DNA of 64,000 nt from Liolophura sinensis (GCF_032854445.1 NC_088296.1:3001246-3065245), one strand, 5' to 3'; counted from the first letter of the stretch, positions 1-12,384 are shown. Made by a program: numbers and translations. The notes: generated from the sequence alone by a model not told the origin.

Positions 1-79
1 GCCATACTTTCTACGCAATACGTGTGTAAGCCTCTTTGAAACGGGCAAAAATCCAGAGCTCACACGCATTAATATCGAG

Positions 80-560
80 GGCGCCTAAGGTCAGGTTTAA
101 CTATCCCGGTAATTTAGTGAGAAGTGTTGACCTCAGTTCTCAAAAGCTTAGAGACGTGAGACGTGACCGTCGATATGAGTCATTGTCTAGCTGCTGGTGA
201 CAAATGATGCCCATGTGACATCCAACCTTCTGACTGGTCAATATCGTTAGGGGCAATCATTGGTATGTTATGAGCGATGATCATAGAGCGCGAGGACAGC
301 GTCACGGACTAATTCCGACTCGGCGCGCGATAAACCGGAAGTACCTGTCACTTAAGGCAGGAATTTTGGGAAAATCAATTTGGACACTTAGATGTGAGTG
401 TCTGGGATATGTGTTTTAGGAGCGGTCTATGCTCATTTTGCGGTGAACTTGACGATGTCCGTGTGAGATAAAGAGACTTGTAAGCGTATTCAGCAGTAAT
501 CCGGATGACGAAGTCTGTAAGAGGGAAATGTATCGCTGATCTTAAAATGTGTCTTCAGTG
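80..560 (+). repeat. Dispersed repeat family B, copy 1
   Basis: Shares GACAAATGATG (199-209), 'tagatgtgagtgtctggg' and other blocks with the copy at 9060. Confidence 0.82.
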
Positions 561-671
561 GAGTCTTACGGTCACCCAGTTGACTTCAGCCTCAATTCAT
601 TACGTTCGATTCGCATGGGAAAAACAATAACATAATTTATGGTCATTTTCTTATATCACGCACCAACGGGG

Positions 672-932
672 GGGCTGATGTAGTCTGCACGCCAGCACGG
701 CGTTATGACTCAGGAGCCTCTCACCAATGCGCTCGCTGTGAGTCCAAGTCTAGCTCATTCTGACTTCCTGAATTAACTGCCGTGCGTAGGAAGGCCTGCC
801 ATCAACTTGCAGATCGTCGTGGGCTTCCCCCGGGCTCTGTCCGGTTTTTTCCCTCCATAATGCTAGCCGCCGTCGTATAAGTGAAATATTCTTGAGTACG
901 GTGGAAAACACCAAGCAAATAGATAAATAAAT
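672..932 (+). mobile_element. tRNA-like SINE, family 1, near full length
   Basis: Contains the family body 'caggagcctctcaccaatgc', 'gtcgtataagtgaaatattc', 'ttgagtacgg' and an (AATA)n tail; the tRNA-like head is damaged. Confidence 0.85.
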
Positions 933-1182
933 CACCAACCAAGTCTACGCATTCTCTTTGTGGAAGTCTCGCACACCAGAAAACTGTACTAATGGCGGTG
1001 CGGTTGGTCATATCGTCCATCCTGTACAGACTGAAGGATCGGGTCCTCTCCGGAACCGCCCGAATCACAGCTAAGCGTGTAAAGTTTCAAGTCCCGTTCA
1101 GTACATGTGGATATTCTTGTCGGTACTCGGTGATGGAATATTGGGAGTATTGCCCGGTGCCTTCACGTGGTGGTTCAGTAAA

Positions 1183-1402
1183 GATTTATTTATTTATTGA
1201 TTTATTTGATTGGTCTTTTACGCCGTACTCAAGAATATTTCACTTACACGACGGCGGCCAGCATTATGGTGAGAGGAAACCGGGCAGAGCCTGGGAAAAA
1301 CCCACGACCATCCGCAGGTTCATTATGTTGGGAGGAAACCGGGCATAGCCCAGGGGAAACCCACGACCATCTGCAGGTGGCTGCCAGACCTTCCCACGTA
1401 GG
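1183..1402 (-). mobile_element. SINE family 1, truncated, with internal duplication
   Basis: Minus orientation. 'ggaggaaaccgggca' through 'cccacgaccatc' is present twice, at about 1270 and 1330. Confidence 0.85.
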
Positions 1403-1599
1403 TTCAATAGACTTCACTCATTTGGCAACATGATCGCAAAAACAAACACCCAGTAAATAGTGACAGGCCTGGAGCCAGACATAACATTAACGTGTACACA
1501 GAGCAATGGTGTGAACACATGCTGGATGCTGGCTGGTCTAGCACGTTCTGCTTGGCTTTACATGGAAGTCTACTGTAGTCATTGACCCATGCATGAGGT

Positions 1600-1682
1600 G
1601 ACTGTATCGTTCGAATCCAGCTGTCGCAGGTTTAGTTAAAACCGTGTAAATGCGTAAAACACCAATCAAAAAAATAAATAAA
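1600..1682 (+). mobile_element. Decayed SINE remnant
   Basis: 'gttcgaatccag' B-box-like motif and 'cgtaaaacaccaatcaaa' tail remain, body lost. Confidence 0.5.
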
Positions 1683-1786
1683 ACAAATACCTTTTTTAGA
1701 AAACATGCTTTTTTAGTGGGAAAATTATTTTGAAATTCAACATGCGTGTTATTCGTTAATAACAGAACATAAAGAAAAGTAGAAAA

Positions 1787-2255
1787 GTCTATTGGATAGG
1801 ACGGCATGCAGACTTCGACAGTCTTATAATAGAGCATGAAGACACATTTTGTAGTAACGTCTACTGGATAGGACGGCATGCAGACTTCGACAGTCTTATA
1901 ACAGAACATGAAGACATATTTTGTAGTAACGTCTATTGGACAGGACGGCATCCAGGCTTCGCAAGTCTTATAACAGAGCATAAAGACATATTTTGTATTA
2001 ACGTCTATTGGACAGGACGGCATCCAGGCTTCGCAAGTCTTATAACAGAGCATGAAGACATATTTTGTATTAACGTCTATTGGACAGGACGGCATCCAGG
2101 CTTCGCAAGTCTTATAACAGAGCATAAAGACGTATTTTGTATTAACGTCTAATGGACAGGACGGCATCCAGGCTTCGCAAGTCTTATAACAGAGCATAAA
2201 GACATATTTTGTAGTAACGTCTATTGGACAGGAGAGCATCCAGGCTTCGGCAGTC
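1787..2255. repeat. 72-bp minisatellite, about 6.5 copies
   Basis: Units beginning 'gtctattggacaggacggca' start at 1787, 1859, 1931, 2003, 2075, 2147 and 2219. The period of 24 codons leaves the minus strand open through the array, but the encoded peptide resembles nothing I know and the flanks are repeat DNA. Confidence 0.92.
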
Positions 2256-2399
2256 TTGAGTGCTTAAATAAAAATAAATAAATAACGCGCCCTTTGTTAT
2301 TGCTACTTTGCATTGGGATGTTCAGCGGAAAATGAAATCTACTCCTTGCTTCAAAACAGATGTTATTACTTCCTTCTGTTTTGTTATTATTTGAAAATT

Positions 2400-2690
2400 C
2401 CATTCATAGCGGTACTACGACGTCATACCATTCGATATTTTCAACAGTTACAATATACACCTTGATCCCCAAGCAAACGATCAAGCAGTTTTAAGGACAT
2501 TGTGTTACCATCAATATAAATGTATTTGATCTTCATTAGAAAAGAAGTTGAACCTAACAGATACGCCGTAATTAATTTCAACAGCGGGTCAATGGGTCTA
2601 GGCTATTTTTGAAAAATGTTATCACAATGTGCTATAATTTTGGGGTTTTTTTTCGCTTTGAACTTTTCATTCTCTTTCATAACCAAAAAA
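2400..2690. other. No gene or repeat recognised
   Basis: AT-rich, unassigned. Confidence 0.5.
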
Positions 2691-2802
2691 ATGGGGATTG
2701 CCTGTGAGTAACACAGTTTATATTCTTTACCATAACAAATCCTTCCTCAGGCGACAAGTTCTTAGTCTGTGGTTTTATTGATCCACTTTGAGAAAAAACA
2801 TT

Positions 2803-3027
2803 CCTTGTCCATTTGTCCTTGTCCATTTGTCCTTGTCCATTTGTCCTTGTCCATTTGTCCTTGTCCATTTGTCCTTGTCCATTTGTCCTTGTCCATTTGT
2901 CACTTGTCCATTTGTCCTTGTCCATTTGTCCTTGTCCATTTGTCCTTGTCCATTTGTCCTTGTCCATTTGTCCTTGTCCATTTGCCCTAGTCCATTTCTC
3001 CTTGTCCATTTGTCCTTGTCAGTCACT
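2803..3027. repeat. 14-bp tandem repeat (TTGTCCATTTGTCC type)
   Basis: About 16 copies of 'ccttgtccatttgt', with one shifted copy near 2900 ('tcacttgtcc') and decay at the right end. Confidence 0.95.
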
Positions 3028-3144
3028 TGTAATATACAATAAAATTACCCATGTTGCTGCAAATATTTTTGCCAACAATAGGCTCACGTTGTACATATTT
3101 ATCCTGCGAAATATAGACATAAACATCGATGTATATAGATTAAG

Positions 3145-3215
3145 ACATGCAGATGGATGCGTGTTTTCCATGTAAATAGTTGCGTGTTTTCCATGCAAAT
3201 AGGTGCGTGTTTTCG
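3145..3215. repeat. About 27-bp repeat (gatgcgtgttttccatgcaaat type)
   Basis: Two to three decayed copies; the same motif is repeated at 6865-6985 and appears near 10830-10860. Confidence 0.6.
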
Positions 3216-3659
3216 TATGTGTGTCGCAATCTTTTCTTCTCTATTTAATTTCTATTCATCTATCACATTTTGATTCAGTACGAGTTTAAAATGGGTTCTT
3301 TGTTTAAAGAATTCCCTGGCTGCCTTCGAACCATTTCGGCCATTTGATTTGCTCATTTATATCTGCGTCACGAGGCTAACAATGCCGCTGTATTTATCAG
3401 CGGGTATAATGGAGTAAAGTATGAAGAGAGAGACCCGCTGATATTATGACCGTAACCTAAACAGCCCAGGGATCAATGTCGACTGCTTCAAGCCTTCTTT
3501 TTAAACCAATTACTTTCAAGCCCGTAAATTTTAAAGAAAATAAATGCATTTGAGCAATCCCTATAACCTGAGAAGTCACTGATAGAAGAGAAAAGTAAAG
3601 CGTACATTTTGATTGCGATATACGCTCATACACGACTAATATAGGCATTCGATTCAAAT

Positions 3660-4032
3660 TTGAGTGAGTGAGTGAGTGCTTGGGGTTTAACGTCGTACTC
3701 AACAATTTTTCAGTCATATGACGACGAAGGAATCATTAGGGTGCATGTACGTGTAATGTGCCTCCTTGTTGCAGGACGGATTTCCACCGCTCTTTTATTT
3801 AGTGCTGCATCACTGAGACGACTTACCGAAGGCAAGTAAGCCGCCCCGCCCAAGCCATTATACTGATATGGGTCAACCAGTCGTTGCACTATCCCCTTCA
3901 TGCCGAACGCCAAGCGAGGAAGTTACAACTTCCTCTTTTAAAGTCTTAGGTGTGACTCGATCAAGGATTGATCCTGGATCTACCGGTCCCGAAGCGGACG
4001 CTCTACCAACTGTGCTATCCGGGCCGGTCGAT
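3660..4032 (-). mobile_element. tRNA-like SINE, family 2, full length
   Basis: On the minus strand it starts with a tRNA-like head (TAGCACAGTTGGTAGAGCG, a good A box) and ends in 'cgtcgtcatatgactgaaaa' and (ACTC)n. The plus strand therefore begins with GAGTGAGTGAGTG. This type of SINE is common in molluscs as far as I recall. Confidence 0.88.
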
Positions 4033-4534
4033 TCAAATTTGAAAACATGTAGCATATACCTTAACGCTATATGTGAACTTATTTCATGGGGAAACAAGAT
4101 GGCGGAGTAAAATGTCACGGTAGCCGTCTGATTGAGGATATTGACCCGGTTTATTTTAGTATTCGTTGGACAAGAGATAACGCGAGATTGAATGAGGCAT
4201 TTCCAGACTAATTAGCAAAACTGAAAGAGCTTCAGTAGGACAAAGAAAGGTAAAGGAGCTCTTAATTAAGGAGGTATATCCACGACCATGTCGGGGTTCC
4301 TGGCAGACCTTCCCGTGTACGACCGGAAATTAAAATTTGATCAAGGTGACTAAAATTTACGGCAAACTAAATAAGAAAATTAATCAGATAAAATGAAGCT
4401 ATTCAATCTAAATGTAGTAATCCTGAGGCAATCGTAGATTTTACATGTAGCTTTAATCATTTCCTGAAAACATCATTCTACCCCATACCGCATTTATTTC
4501 CTCCACACTTGAATATCATACGTATGCTTGATGA

Positions 4535-4790
4535 AGGCGGATCATGAATGGGTCCAGTGACTACACCGTTCTTCTCACGGCGGAATCCGCCTGTGATCAG
4601 TGAGGTACCAGGCTCGAATTCAGCTCTCGCTTTTGTAATTGGGCTATGGTTGAATGTCAAGAGGTTTATCAAGGGGAGTTTGTTTACATCGCCCACTGTA
4701 TAGTTCTGTTTTTTTTATCTCTACCTTGGCCACCGTCGTTTAAGTGAAAAATTCTTAAGGTTGGTGTTCAACACCAATTAATCAACTATA
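4535..4790 (+). mobile_element. Strongly diverged SINE family 1 copy
   Basis: Only the 3' end 'caccgtcgtttaagtgaaaa' and parts of the body are recognisable. Confidence 0.5.
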
Positions 4791-4990
4791 TAAAATGTTT
4801 ACCAGGACTGTAAATGTCTACACAAGAAATAAATTAATAAACAGAGTGCTAACGGCTAGTCAAACAAATATATCATGTTTTGAAAAGGACGGTAAACGTC
4901 TAATAACAAAAACAAATATTGATCCGTCGTTAAGCCTCGTGAAATGTAAGTTAAGCGAAAAGCACAGATTTCTTGTACCCACCTTAACTT

Positions 4991-5560
4991 GAGCCTACCT
5001 ACCGGCCCCTGTCAGTTGTTTTAACCCATTTACGTGTCCATAGTAGGCAGCAATGCTTGGTAATAGCGATGGATGCTGGTAGATAGAAATTTCAGGAGAT
5101 CTGATCTCCATCGAGGCGAATTACTTCTTGCTGAACATCTTTCTCGAAATATAGGACACTACATAGATGTTAATTCCTTGAAATTCGATAAGTTTATATC
5201 TCCAAACGAGGAATGGGCAATATCTTAATCACATTGCAATAAAGTCTCTCCTGCTCTCGTTGCAGGCCACTGCTCCAGCTAAAATTACAGTGTCCGTTTC
5301 CTTAAAACATCGATTTGCATGCGTGTGTAGTGCTAAAGGTTACGAGCCAGACAAATAGGTCTCCAGCCTGTCATAACAGAGATCACAGATTCCTCTCACG
5401 GTGCTAGTCAAAGGATATTCATCCGCCCAAACCACTGCCCCATCGACCGGCTCACTATAATCACATACAAATCACAACTGTGTTGGTTGACCTATTGATA
5501 TGGCGAGAAAAGGAAAGGATTATGGATATCGTTACATAACAATTAGCATAGTCAGGAGAC
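4991..5560. other. No gene recognised
   Basis: Unassigned sequence between a decayed SINE and family A; no open frame of note. Confidence 0.5.
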
Positions 5561-6010
5561 AAGTATTTCCAATCCAGATGGCGAAAAGGCGGTAAAGCGG
5601 CAAAAACATTACGGATGAATTTCAACAAGACATCAGCGCATGTAAGCGATTAGTGACCAGCCATTAAATTTTGGCTTCAGAAACAAAAACTCTGTCAGTT
5701 TTTTCGTTCCTCAAAAAGGCTGTTTAATTTGTTCGCCAAACTGATTGTTACTTTTGCATAATGGAACCTTGGGTCATTTTATACAATCAAAATCAGTTCT
5801 TTTTTCACAGCTTTACAAAGCAGCCAAAAGTATTGACAAATTGGGCAGATGAAACAGAGGGGAATGAATCGGGTATCCAAAGTCTGCTCCAATTTGGCTG
5901 AAAAGAAAAACAATAGGGATCCACAGAGAAATAGACAATGATTAGAAGGACGCTAATACAAAAACCAGAGAGGAAATGAGTAAATGTAAAAAACAATGAT
6001 GAATGTTGAT
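5560..6010 (-). repeat. Dispersed repeat family A, copy 1
   Basis: The reverse complement of this segment aligns by eye to 14430-14920, including 'gattcattcccctctgtttc' identical in both. Unit about 450 bp; function unknown. Confidence 0.85.
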
Positions 6011-6179
6011 AAGACCGATGTTAAACAAACAACATCAACAAAAACCAGAGGGGAAATGCAGGATTCTTAAAAGCATCTACAAAATCAATGAACCAGGCAA
6101 ACTAGAAGATAAAACGTCATTCTGCTTCAGTTAGTTCTTTCACTTGCCACAGAGAGATTTATTGCTTAAATCTAGAATA

Positions 6180-6350
6180 TATAGCACTTAGATTGAGAAT
6201 TGTAAGGTTTATCAAACACAGACCAACAGATAAATCAGCCGTAATAGTCAGTAATAACTGGGAAATGGTCACACTTAACCAGTGAAGAAAGGCCCCTTGT
6301 CAGTTCACCCCATTTAGGGATTTATCCTGGCGTCTTTATTCGTCAGTGAC
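6180..6350 (+). repeat. Dispersed repeat family F, copy 1
   Basis: 'gggaaatggtcacacttaac' and 'ccttgtcagtt' shared with 12045 and, inverted, 61420. Confidence 0.7.
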
Positions 6351-6559
6351 CTGCCAAAAGGAGGATATCGTCGGGCACTCCGGTATCCTTTATTCATGAC
6401 ACTGAATTTATGCTTCGGAAGAGAAATTCGTACGAACACAGTCGCAGAAATGAACTATTTCGTCAACACGGAATTAAACATTAACTAATCAAAGATTTAA
6501 TCAGTCCTATGCTGCTGAGGTAGAAACATTCCTTCTGGCACATGTCGGGGACTTCCGTG

Positions 6560-6864
<305 letters not shown>

Positions 6865-6866
<2 letters not shown>

Positions 6867-6985
6867 AATGCGTGCTATCCATGCAAATGGATGCGTGCTT
6901 TCCATGCAGATGGATGCGTGCTTTCCATGCGAATGGATGCGTGCTTTCCATGCAAATGGATGTGTGTGTTCCATTCAGATGAATG
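6865..6985. repeat. 26-bp minisatellite (atgcgtgctttccatgcaaatgg)
   Basis: About 4.5 copies directly after the (TA)n-interrupted SINE. Confidence 0.85.
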
Positions 6986-7477
6986 CCTTTATCTTTCCTG
7001 CTCAATAATTACGCCGATGAGACAGACACAAATGACCGTAGTCAGATCAAGACAGGCAAATGAACGCGCGTATTCCTTCCGTCTATTCACACGAAGATCT
7101 GTTGAACTTACATAACAATAAAAGCTTTACTGCCACAAGGCCAAACGACGTGAATCTTCCCCACCAGGTTTTCGGCCAAACACATTCCACGCTCAGTTAC
7201 TGTCTAAATCAGCATGAGACAATGATAGTGACAGGCTTTAATGAGGTCGATGTGACCTGGTACATTGAATGGAGTTTAAGTCAGAAGTCTAAAGTCTAAC
7301 AGTTTACCAATATTGCTGCAGATGTACTTATACAAACTAATGTTTGAACAGGCAAAGGCTTGTAAGGCTTTGTACGTCAATATTTTCCCATAGAGCTTAG
7401 CATTTAGAACAGGCAGCCAATAACTGTAACCCTATCCCCTACAAAACGCACGTGTCTCCGTTCTGTTAAAGATTCTG

Positions 7478-7745
7478 GGGGCCTCCGTGGCTCAGCTGGT
7501 TAGCGCGTTAGCGCAGCGTAATGACTCAGGAGCCTTTCACCAATGCGGTCGCTGTCAGTTCAAGTCCAGCTCATGCTGGCTTCCTCTCCGGCCGTACGTG
7601 GGAAGGTCTTCCAGCAACCTGCGTATGGTCGTGGGTTTTCCCCTGGCTCTGCCCGGTTTCCTCCCACCATAATGCTGGCGTAATGCTAATCGTATAATTG
7701 AAATATTCTTGAGTACGACAACACCAATCACATAAATAAATAAAT
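7478..7745 (+). mobile_element. SINE family 1, full length
   Basis: Complete with tRNA-like A box (TGGCTCAGCTGGTTAGCGCG), B-box-like AGTTCAAGTCC, conserved body, and (AATA)n tail. The head marks it as a tRNA-derived Pol III SINE. Confidence 0.93.
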
Positions 7746-7889
7746 TAAAGATCCTTTGCAGTGTGCTATAGAAATTGATTTCCCAACACAAAAACATATA
7801 CTATACATAACGCTAATATGTATGTCCTCAATCAAGACATCCTCTCGAGCTCGTTCACGTCACCTATATTGCGTAAGAACGTTTTTCTT

Positions 7890-7995
7890 GCTTGGGTTTC
7901 ATGGTGGACTGTCGGAGGTTTCAATCATGTAACATGAATAGAAACTTTTGCCAGGTCCTGCTTTTGGTGGAAGCAGCTCTGTAAATTACGTCAAA
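7890..7995 (+). repeat. Dispersed repeat family E, unexpanded copy
   Basis: 'ggaggtttcaatcatgtaac' and 'ttttggtggaagcagctctg' match the two ends of the CRE minisatellite region at 11499-11860, but with a single unit. Confidence 0.7.
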
Positions 7996-8333
7996 AGGGT
8001 TGTATTTAACAAGATCATCGTAGTGGATTAACTGATTAATGGGATACCTGTAGTTTGCAAAAAGGGGGCGGGGATGGTTAATTGCCCAAACAGTTCGTAT
8101 GACTCGTATCTTGTCGATTGTTCAACTGAATCTCAGTAGACTACATACATTATCTGTTCGAAAGTAGATCAAAAGGTATAGAACATCAGGTTAGAGATTT
8201 TAATGTGTACAAAGCAATGAGGAGCCAAGACAATATGTAGCCATTAACTCAGATTTAGTTTACTAAGATTCTCACCTTTATGATCGTTTCATTTTCTTCA
8301 GACTTCAGCGTCAGTTGCTGAGCAGTCATTGCT

Positions 8334-8785
8334 CTGTTTTTTCTCACTACGATGTGACCCACGTGAAACCTGGTGCGGTAGCTGCTCTGGATTTTCTCAC
8401 TACGTTGTTGCCCACTTGTGACCTAGCGCCGTAGCTGTTCTGGCTTTTTCTCACTACAGTGTGGCTAAGGTGTAATCTGCTTCTTCGCCGCTCTGGTTTT
8501 TCTCACTATCCTGTAGCCCACTCGCGACCTGGTGCGGTCGCTGCTCTGGTTTTTCTCACTATCCTTTGGCCCACCTGTGACCTGATCCTGTGGGCCCTCT
8601 TGTGACATGGTGTCGTCCCCGCTCCGGTTTTCCTCACTATCCTGTGGCCCACTTGTGACCTGGTGCGGTCGCTGCTCTGGTTTTTCTCACTGTCCTTTGG
8701 CCCACTTGTGACCTGGTGCCGTCGCTGCTCTGGATTTTTTCACTACGCTGTGGTCAGGGTGTGACCTGGTGTCGTCGCTGAATGA
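8334..8785. repeat. About 53-bp minisatellite, 8 copies
   Basis: 'tttttctcactatcctgtgg' ... 'gacctggtgcggtcgctgct' recurs with 'ctcac' at 8343, 8396, 8450, 8502, 8555, 8633 and 8686; one unit is longer by about 25 bp. Confidence 0.9.
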
Positions 8786-8929
8786 GCTTCTGCACATTGC
8801 TTATTATATGATCACTGACATTCCGTCTTTCCCGTTGTGTATAATTTCTTGTGCGGAAATGGACATATTACATAGAAACTTTCTGACTTAGAATTACACA
8901 CGTGAATCCACCAAATATGGCATCCGCTT

Positions 8930-9600
8930 CTGTGATCTCATCAGTGGTTTTAAAATAAAATTTATTACCCGTAAAAAGCAGAGGATTATGGTTTGGCTTT
9001 CACAGGTCATTTTCCGGATCACGTGATTAGGAAATACTTTCAAGTTACATTTAAAAAAGCAAAACTGAGGACCGGAGCGACCGAAAATCTGGTCTAGTAA
9101 CCCGGTAAGTTAGGGACACGGTTTACACTTTGATCCCAGCGCTCTAAAGCGGGTCAATCGGGAACGTGATAGTCGATCTGAGCAATTACTGATCTAGCTG
9201 CCGTAGACAAATGATGATCATGTGACATCCGATCCGCTGATTGGCCAATATCGTCAGGGACAAGCAGTGGTAGTTATGACCGCCAACTGTAGATCTCGAG
9301 GAGATTGTCACGGGCTAATTCCGGTTCAGCGCGCGCTAAACCTGAAGTTCCGGTCACATATACTAGGAATGGTGGGAATATCAATGTCGACATTTAGATG
9401 TGAGTGTCTGGGGTATATGTTGTAGTTGAACTGTATTGATTTCCAGGTGAAGCTGGTGATGTTTGAGTGGGATTAAGAGATGCTTGAAAGTCGTGATGGC
9501 CAGTAACCCGGATGCCGAGTGCGCGGGTGGGAAAATGTACGGCTGACATATTCAATTTAGTTTGACAGTCACTCAAGCCTCATTCCATTACCCCAGGGTT
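8930..9600 (+). repeat. Dispersed repeat family B, copy 2 (longest)
   Basis: GACAAATGATG at 9206, CAGCGCTCTAAAGC near 9137, and an upstream part 'agcagaggattatggtttgg' shared with copy 3. Confidence 0.82.
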
Positions 9601-9975
9601 GAATGAAGAAAATAATCCCATAAACTATCCATAAATTTTTTAACAATACTTAGATGAATTATCAATCATTTACTACATCTATGTGTTAACAACACAGAAT
9701 TAACTACAAAAAATACTAGAATCTTAGTGCCCAGTTGATCATACCTCCGCATACCACTGTTAGACCATGGAAGGACATCCCAAGTCGATTTTCAAAAGAC
9801 GCGTTTCCAAAATAACATACTAATAGTTCCTAAATGAATGTGTAAGAAATAATACGACCAGAGAGGAAGCCGGCAGTCGTTTTTTATAGCACTAAAGATA
9901 TAGGGATGGCAACAGCATGTGCGTGACAATGTCCGTCAACATGTTGTATTTTCATTTTACAACACAGCCATTCTC
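9600..9975. other. No gene recognised
   Basis: AT-rich, unassigned. Confidence 0.5.
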
Positions 9976-10120
9976 TTCAACGACAGGGAAAGAATCACCA
10001 TATACTTAGTCATTTTAAACACATGGTCGATTTCCTCATTTCAAATTGGCGTAGTGGCCTGAAAATTAAAACCAAATTCACAGAAACCAGAGCCAAAAAG
10101 GCTTTTAGTGAAAAAGAAAT
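9975..10120 (+). repeat. Dispersed repeat family C, copy 1
   Basis: Shares 'aaaaaggcttttagtga' and the preceding 100 bp with 18740-18880. Confidence 0.75.
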
Positions 10121-10539
10121 AAGTCCGAGGTCAAAATTAAAACGTGATGAGGTGGACTTTGGGTACACAACACCGCGCGGGTGTCGTGTAAACAAACTCA
10201 GACTAGAACTTTTACCGGTGTTTTGTTGGCGTTACAACGTCATTTCTGTAATATATCACGTCTTGTGACGTATCAGTGACGTATCACTTTGCATACTGAT
10301 GTACATGCCACGCGATCTTCTCTGAATAAAGAGTGCGGCTTGGGGCCTTCAACGATGAAGACGTGTTGTCTTATCTTTCTCTGGTGTATTACTGTGCTAG
10401 ACTATAGAATGGCGTGAAGTCTTTCTAGTACGGTAGATCAATATACAAAAATTTCAACCTTTATTTCAACCTTTTCTATGTTTTCTGTTTTTGAGTTTCC
10501 CTTCGTTTTCCCTGACACGGGCTTTGAGGAACACAGATT

Positions 10540-10865
10540 CCTCTGCTTCCACATAGAAATTCTTCCCCAGACGACAGGTGCTTAGTGTGTGATTTGACGG
10601 ATCCACTTTGAGATAGATTTAGGCGTCTTACTAAAACATTCATTCTCTTATCTGTCCCATTCAGTCACCAGTCTCTTTTGTTGTATGGACGTGTACTTTA
10701 TCTGATTCAAAGTCTTTTACCAGCAGCTATAGGCCTAAACATTTCTCATGGTAAATGGGCGATTGTTAACCCCTATTCAGATCAGACAGACAAACATAAT
10801 TCTATTCAGGTTAAGACCTGCAAATCCCTGCGTGTTTTACATGCACGTGGATGCGTGTGTTCACT
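10540..10865 (+). repeat. Dispersed repeat family D, copy 2
   Basis: Has 'gatccactttgaga', 'acaggtgcttagt' and 'gcgtgttttacatgc' in the same order as copy 1, without the 14-bp array. Confidence 0.65.
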
Positions 10866-11498
10866 TTGGATATTCAGGTGAAGCTCTGCACAGACATACA
10901 TTAGTTTAAATCACGACTTCATTCCATGAAATGATTTGCGCCAAGGAAATGAGAAGTGTTTCAGCCTGTTCTTATCAACAGTGGTCAATCCATAGAGAAC
11001 CATTGCCGCAGCAGTAAAAACAGAACGTCAAATAAATAAATAACATCTGTGGATCCTACATAAATAATTCCACGCAGCTTTAGAAATTAAGCTTCCCTTT
11101 TTCGGTGGACAAAGAATAGTTCTCAGAACTGGGTTAACAATTGCAGCATTTACAAGATCAGAACACAATATTTGTCTTTGAGAAGGTGAAGTTCTGTGAA
11201 AGTTTATTTAATACTTATATTTGCACAAAGATTCATCAGTATAACCCTCAATAACTTCATACCAAAAGATGCCGTAGATGTTTTCCACGTAGTCTTAGCA
11301 TCACAAGATAAGCACTTTTTTGACTTTCTATATCACCAGATACAGTAACATGCTTCAATGAGATAGCCGTGATCTGGTAGACTAAGATTTGGTCTAAAAT
11401 CTCTGATCACGAAACTGGGTCAATTCACATATGCTGGTGCCGATATACCTACACAGACTGTAATGAGAGACCCAGTAGTTTTTCATATATGCTATGAC
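10866..11498. other. No gene recognised
   Basis: Unassigned sequence leading into the CRE minisatellite. Confidence 0.5.
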
Positions 11499-11818
11499 GA
11501 TGACACAGGCGGTCTCTGGGAGGTTTCAATCATGTGACAACGACACAGACATGACGTCATGGCCATCCGTGGGAGGTTTCAATCATGTGACAACGACACA
11601 GACATGACGTCATGGCCGGCTGTTGGAGGATTCAGTCATGTGACAACGACACAGACATGACGTCATGGCTGTCCGTGGGAGATTTCAGTCATGTGACAAC
11701 GACACAGACATGACGTCATGGCCTTCCGTGGGAGGTTTCAGTCATGTGACAACGACACAGACATGACGTTATGGCCGTCCGTGGGAGATTTCAGTCATGT
11801 GACAACGACACAGACACT
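11499..11818. repeat. 53-bp minisatellite with a CRE palindrome in each unit
   Basis: About 6 units of 'gtgggaggtttcaatcatgt' ... 'acacagacatgacgtcatgg'. Perfect TGACGTCA sits at 11552, 11605, 11658 and 11711, exactly 53 bp apart; a fifth (11764) reads TGACGTTA. Each unit also has a CATGTGAC E-box-like site. Confidence 0.93.
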
Positions 11819-11869
11819 CTTTCCAAGTGTTGTTTTTGTTGGAAGAATCGCTTTGTGAATTATGTTTAG

Positions 11870-12190
11870 CGGTTCAAATTAAACCAGACAGATCCCGACA
11901 GCGTAGTTTTCAGGTGTGTTGGGAGAGCATGCGTGGGTTTTCTCGTGGTGACCGCTCAAATCGTGGTCAGTGTCCAGGACATTACGCCTACAGGCATAAT
12001 ATAATAAAAGACGTACGTCACAGAAAATAAAACCAGAACAGCGACAGTGAGATAATTGGCAAATGGTCACGCTTAGCCCCGGAAAGATGGCCTCTTGTCA
12101 GTTTACCACCGTCAGGGTTAACCGTCTTAATCTGGCCTCCAGACTCTACCACTATAAATGTATCATTAACATTTAACGCCGCAGTGAGGG
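11870..12190 (+). repeat. Dispersed repeat family F, copy 2
   Basis: 'ggcaaatggtcacgcttagc', 'cctcttgtcagtttacc'. Confidence 0.72.
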
Positions 12191-12214
12191 CAGTTTAAGG
12201 CTGAATAGCCAATA

Positions 12215-12300
12215 GTAAGTTGTTTGTTTAGTTTCTTCATCGATGTTTTACTCCATACTCAAGAATATTTCACTTATACGACGGTGGTGTGTTGCAAATA
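12215..12300 (-). mobile_element. SINE family 1, 3' fragment
   Basis: 'ctcaagaatatttcacttat' and 'acgacggtgg' only. Confidence 0.75.
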
Positions 12301-12384
12301 CCATATATTGCAAATGTAGGCCACGAGGATCACCTACTTTCACAACAAAAACATTATTTTCTCTAGAAGAAGAGACAACATCGT

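Larger units (their letters stand above)
2700..3215 (+). repeat. Dispersed repeat family D, copy 1 (hosts the 14-bp array)
   Basis: 'gatccactttgaga', 'acaagttcttagt' before and 'gatgcgtgttttcc' after the array correspond to 10540-10865. Confidence 0.65.

Noticed and set aside
1538-2239. 233-codon minus-strand frame as a gene
   Set aside because: Almost entirely a 72-bp tandem repeat; treated as a repeat, with the coding possibility left as a low-interest finding.
3960-4032. Functional tRNA gene on the minus strand
   Set aside because: The A-box-like part is good but the rest does not fold into a tRNA and it continues into a SINE body and tail.
8334-11818. Common origin of the two 53-bp arrays because the period is equal
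   Set aside because: The unit sequences are unrelated; the equal period seems coincidental.
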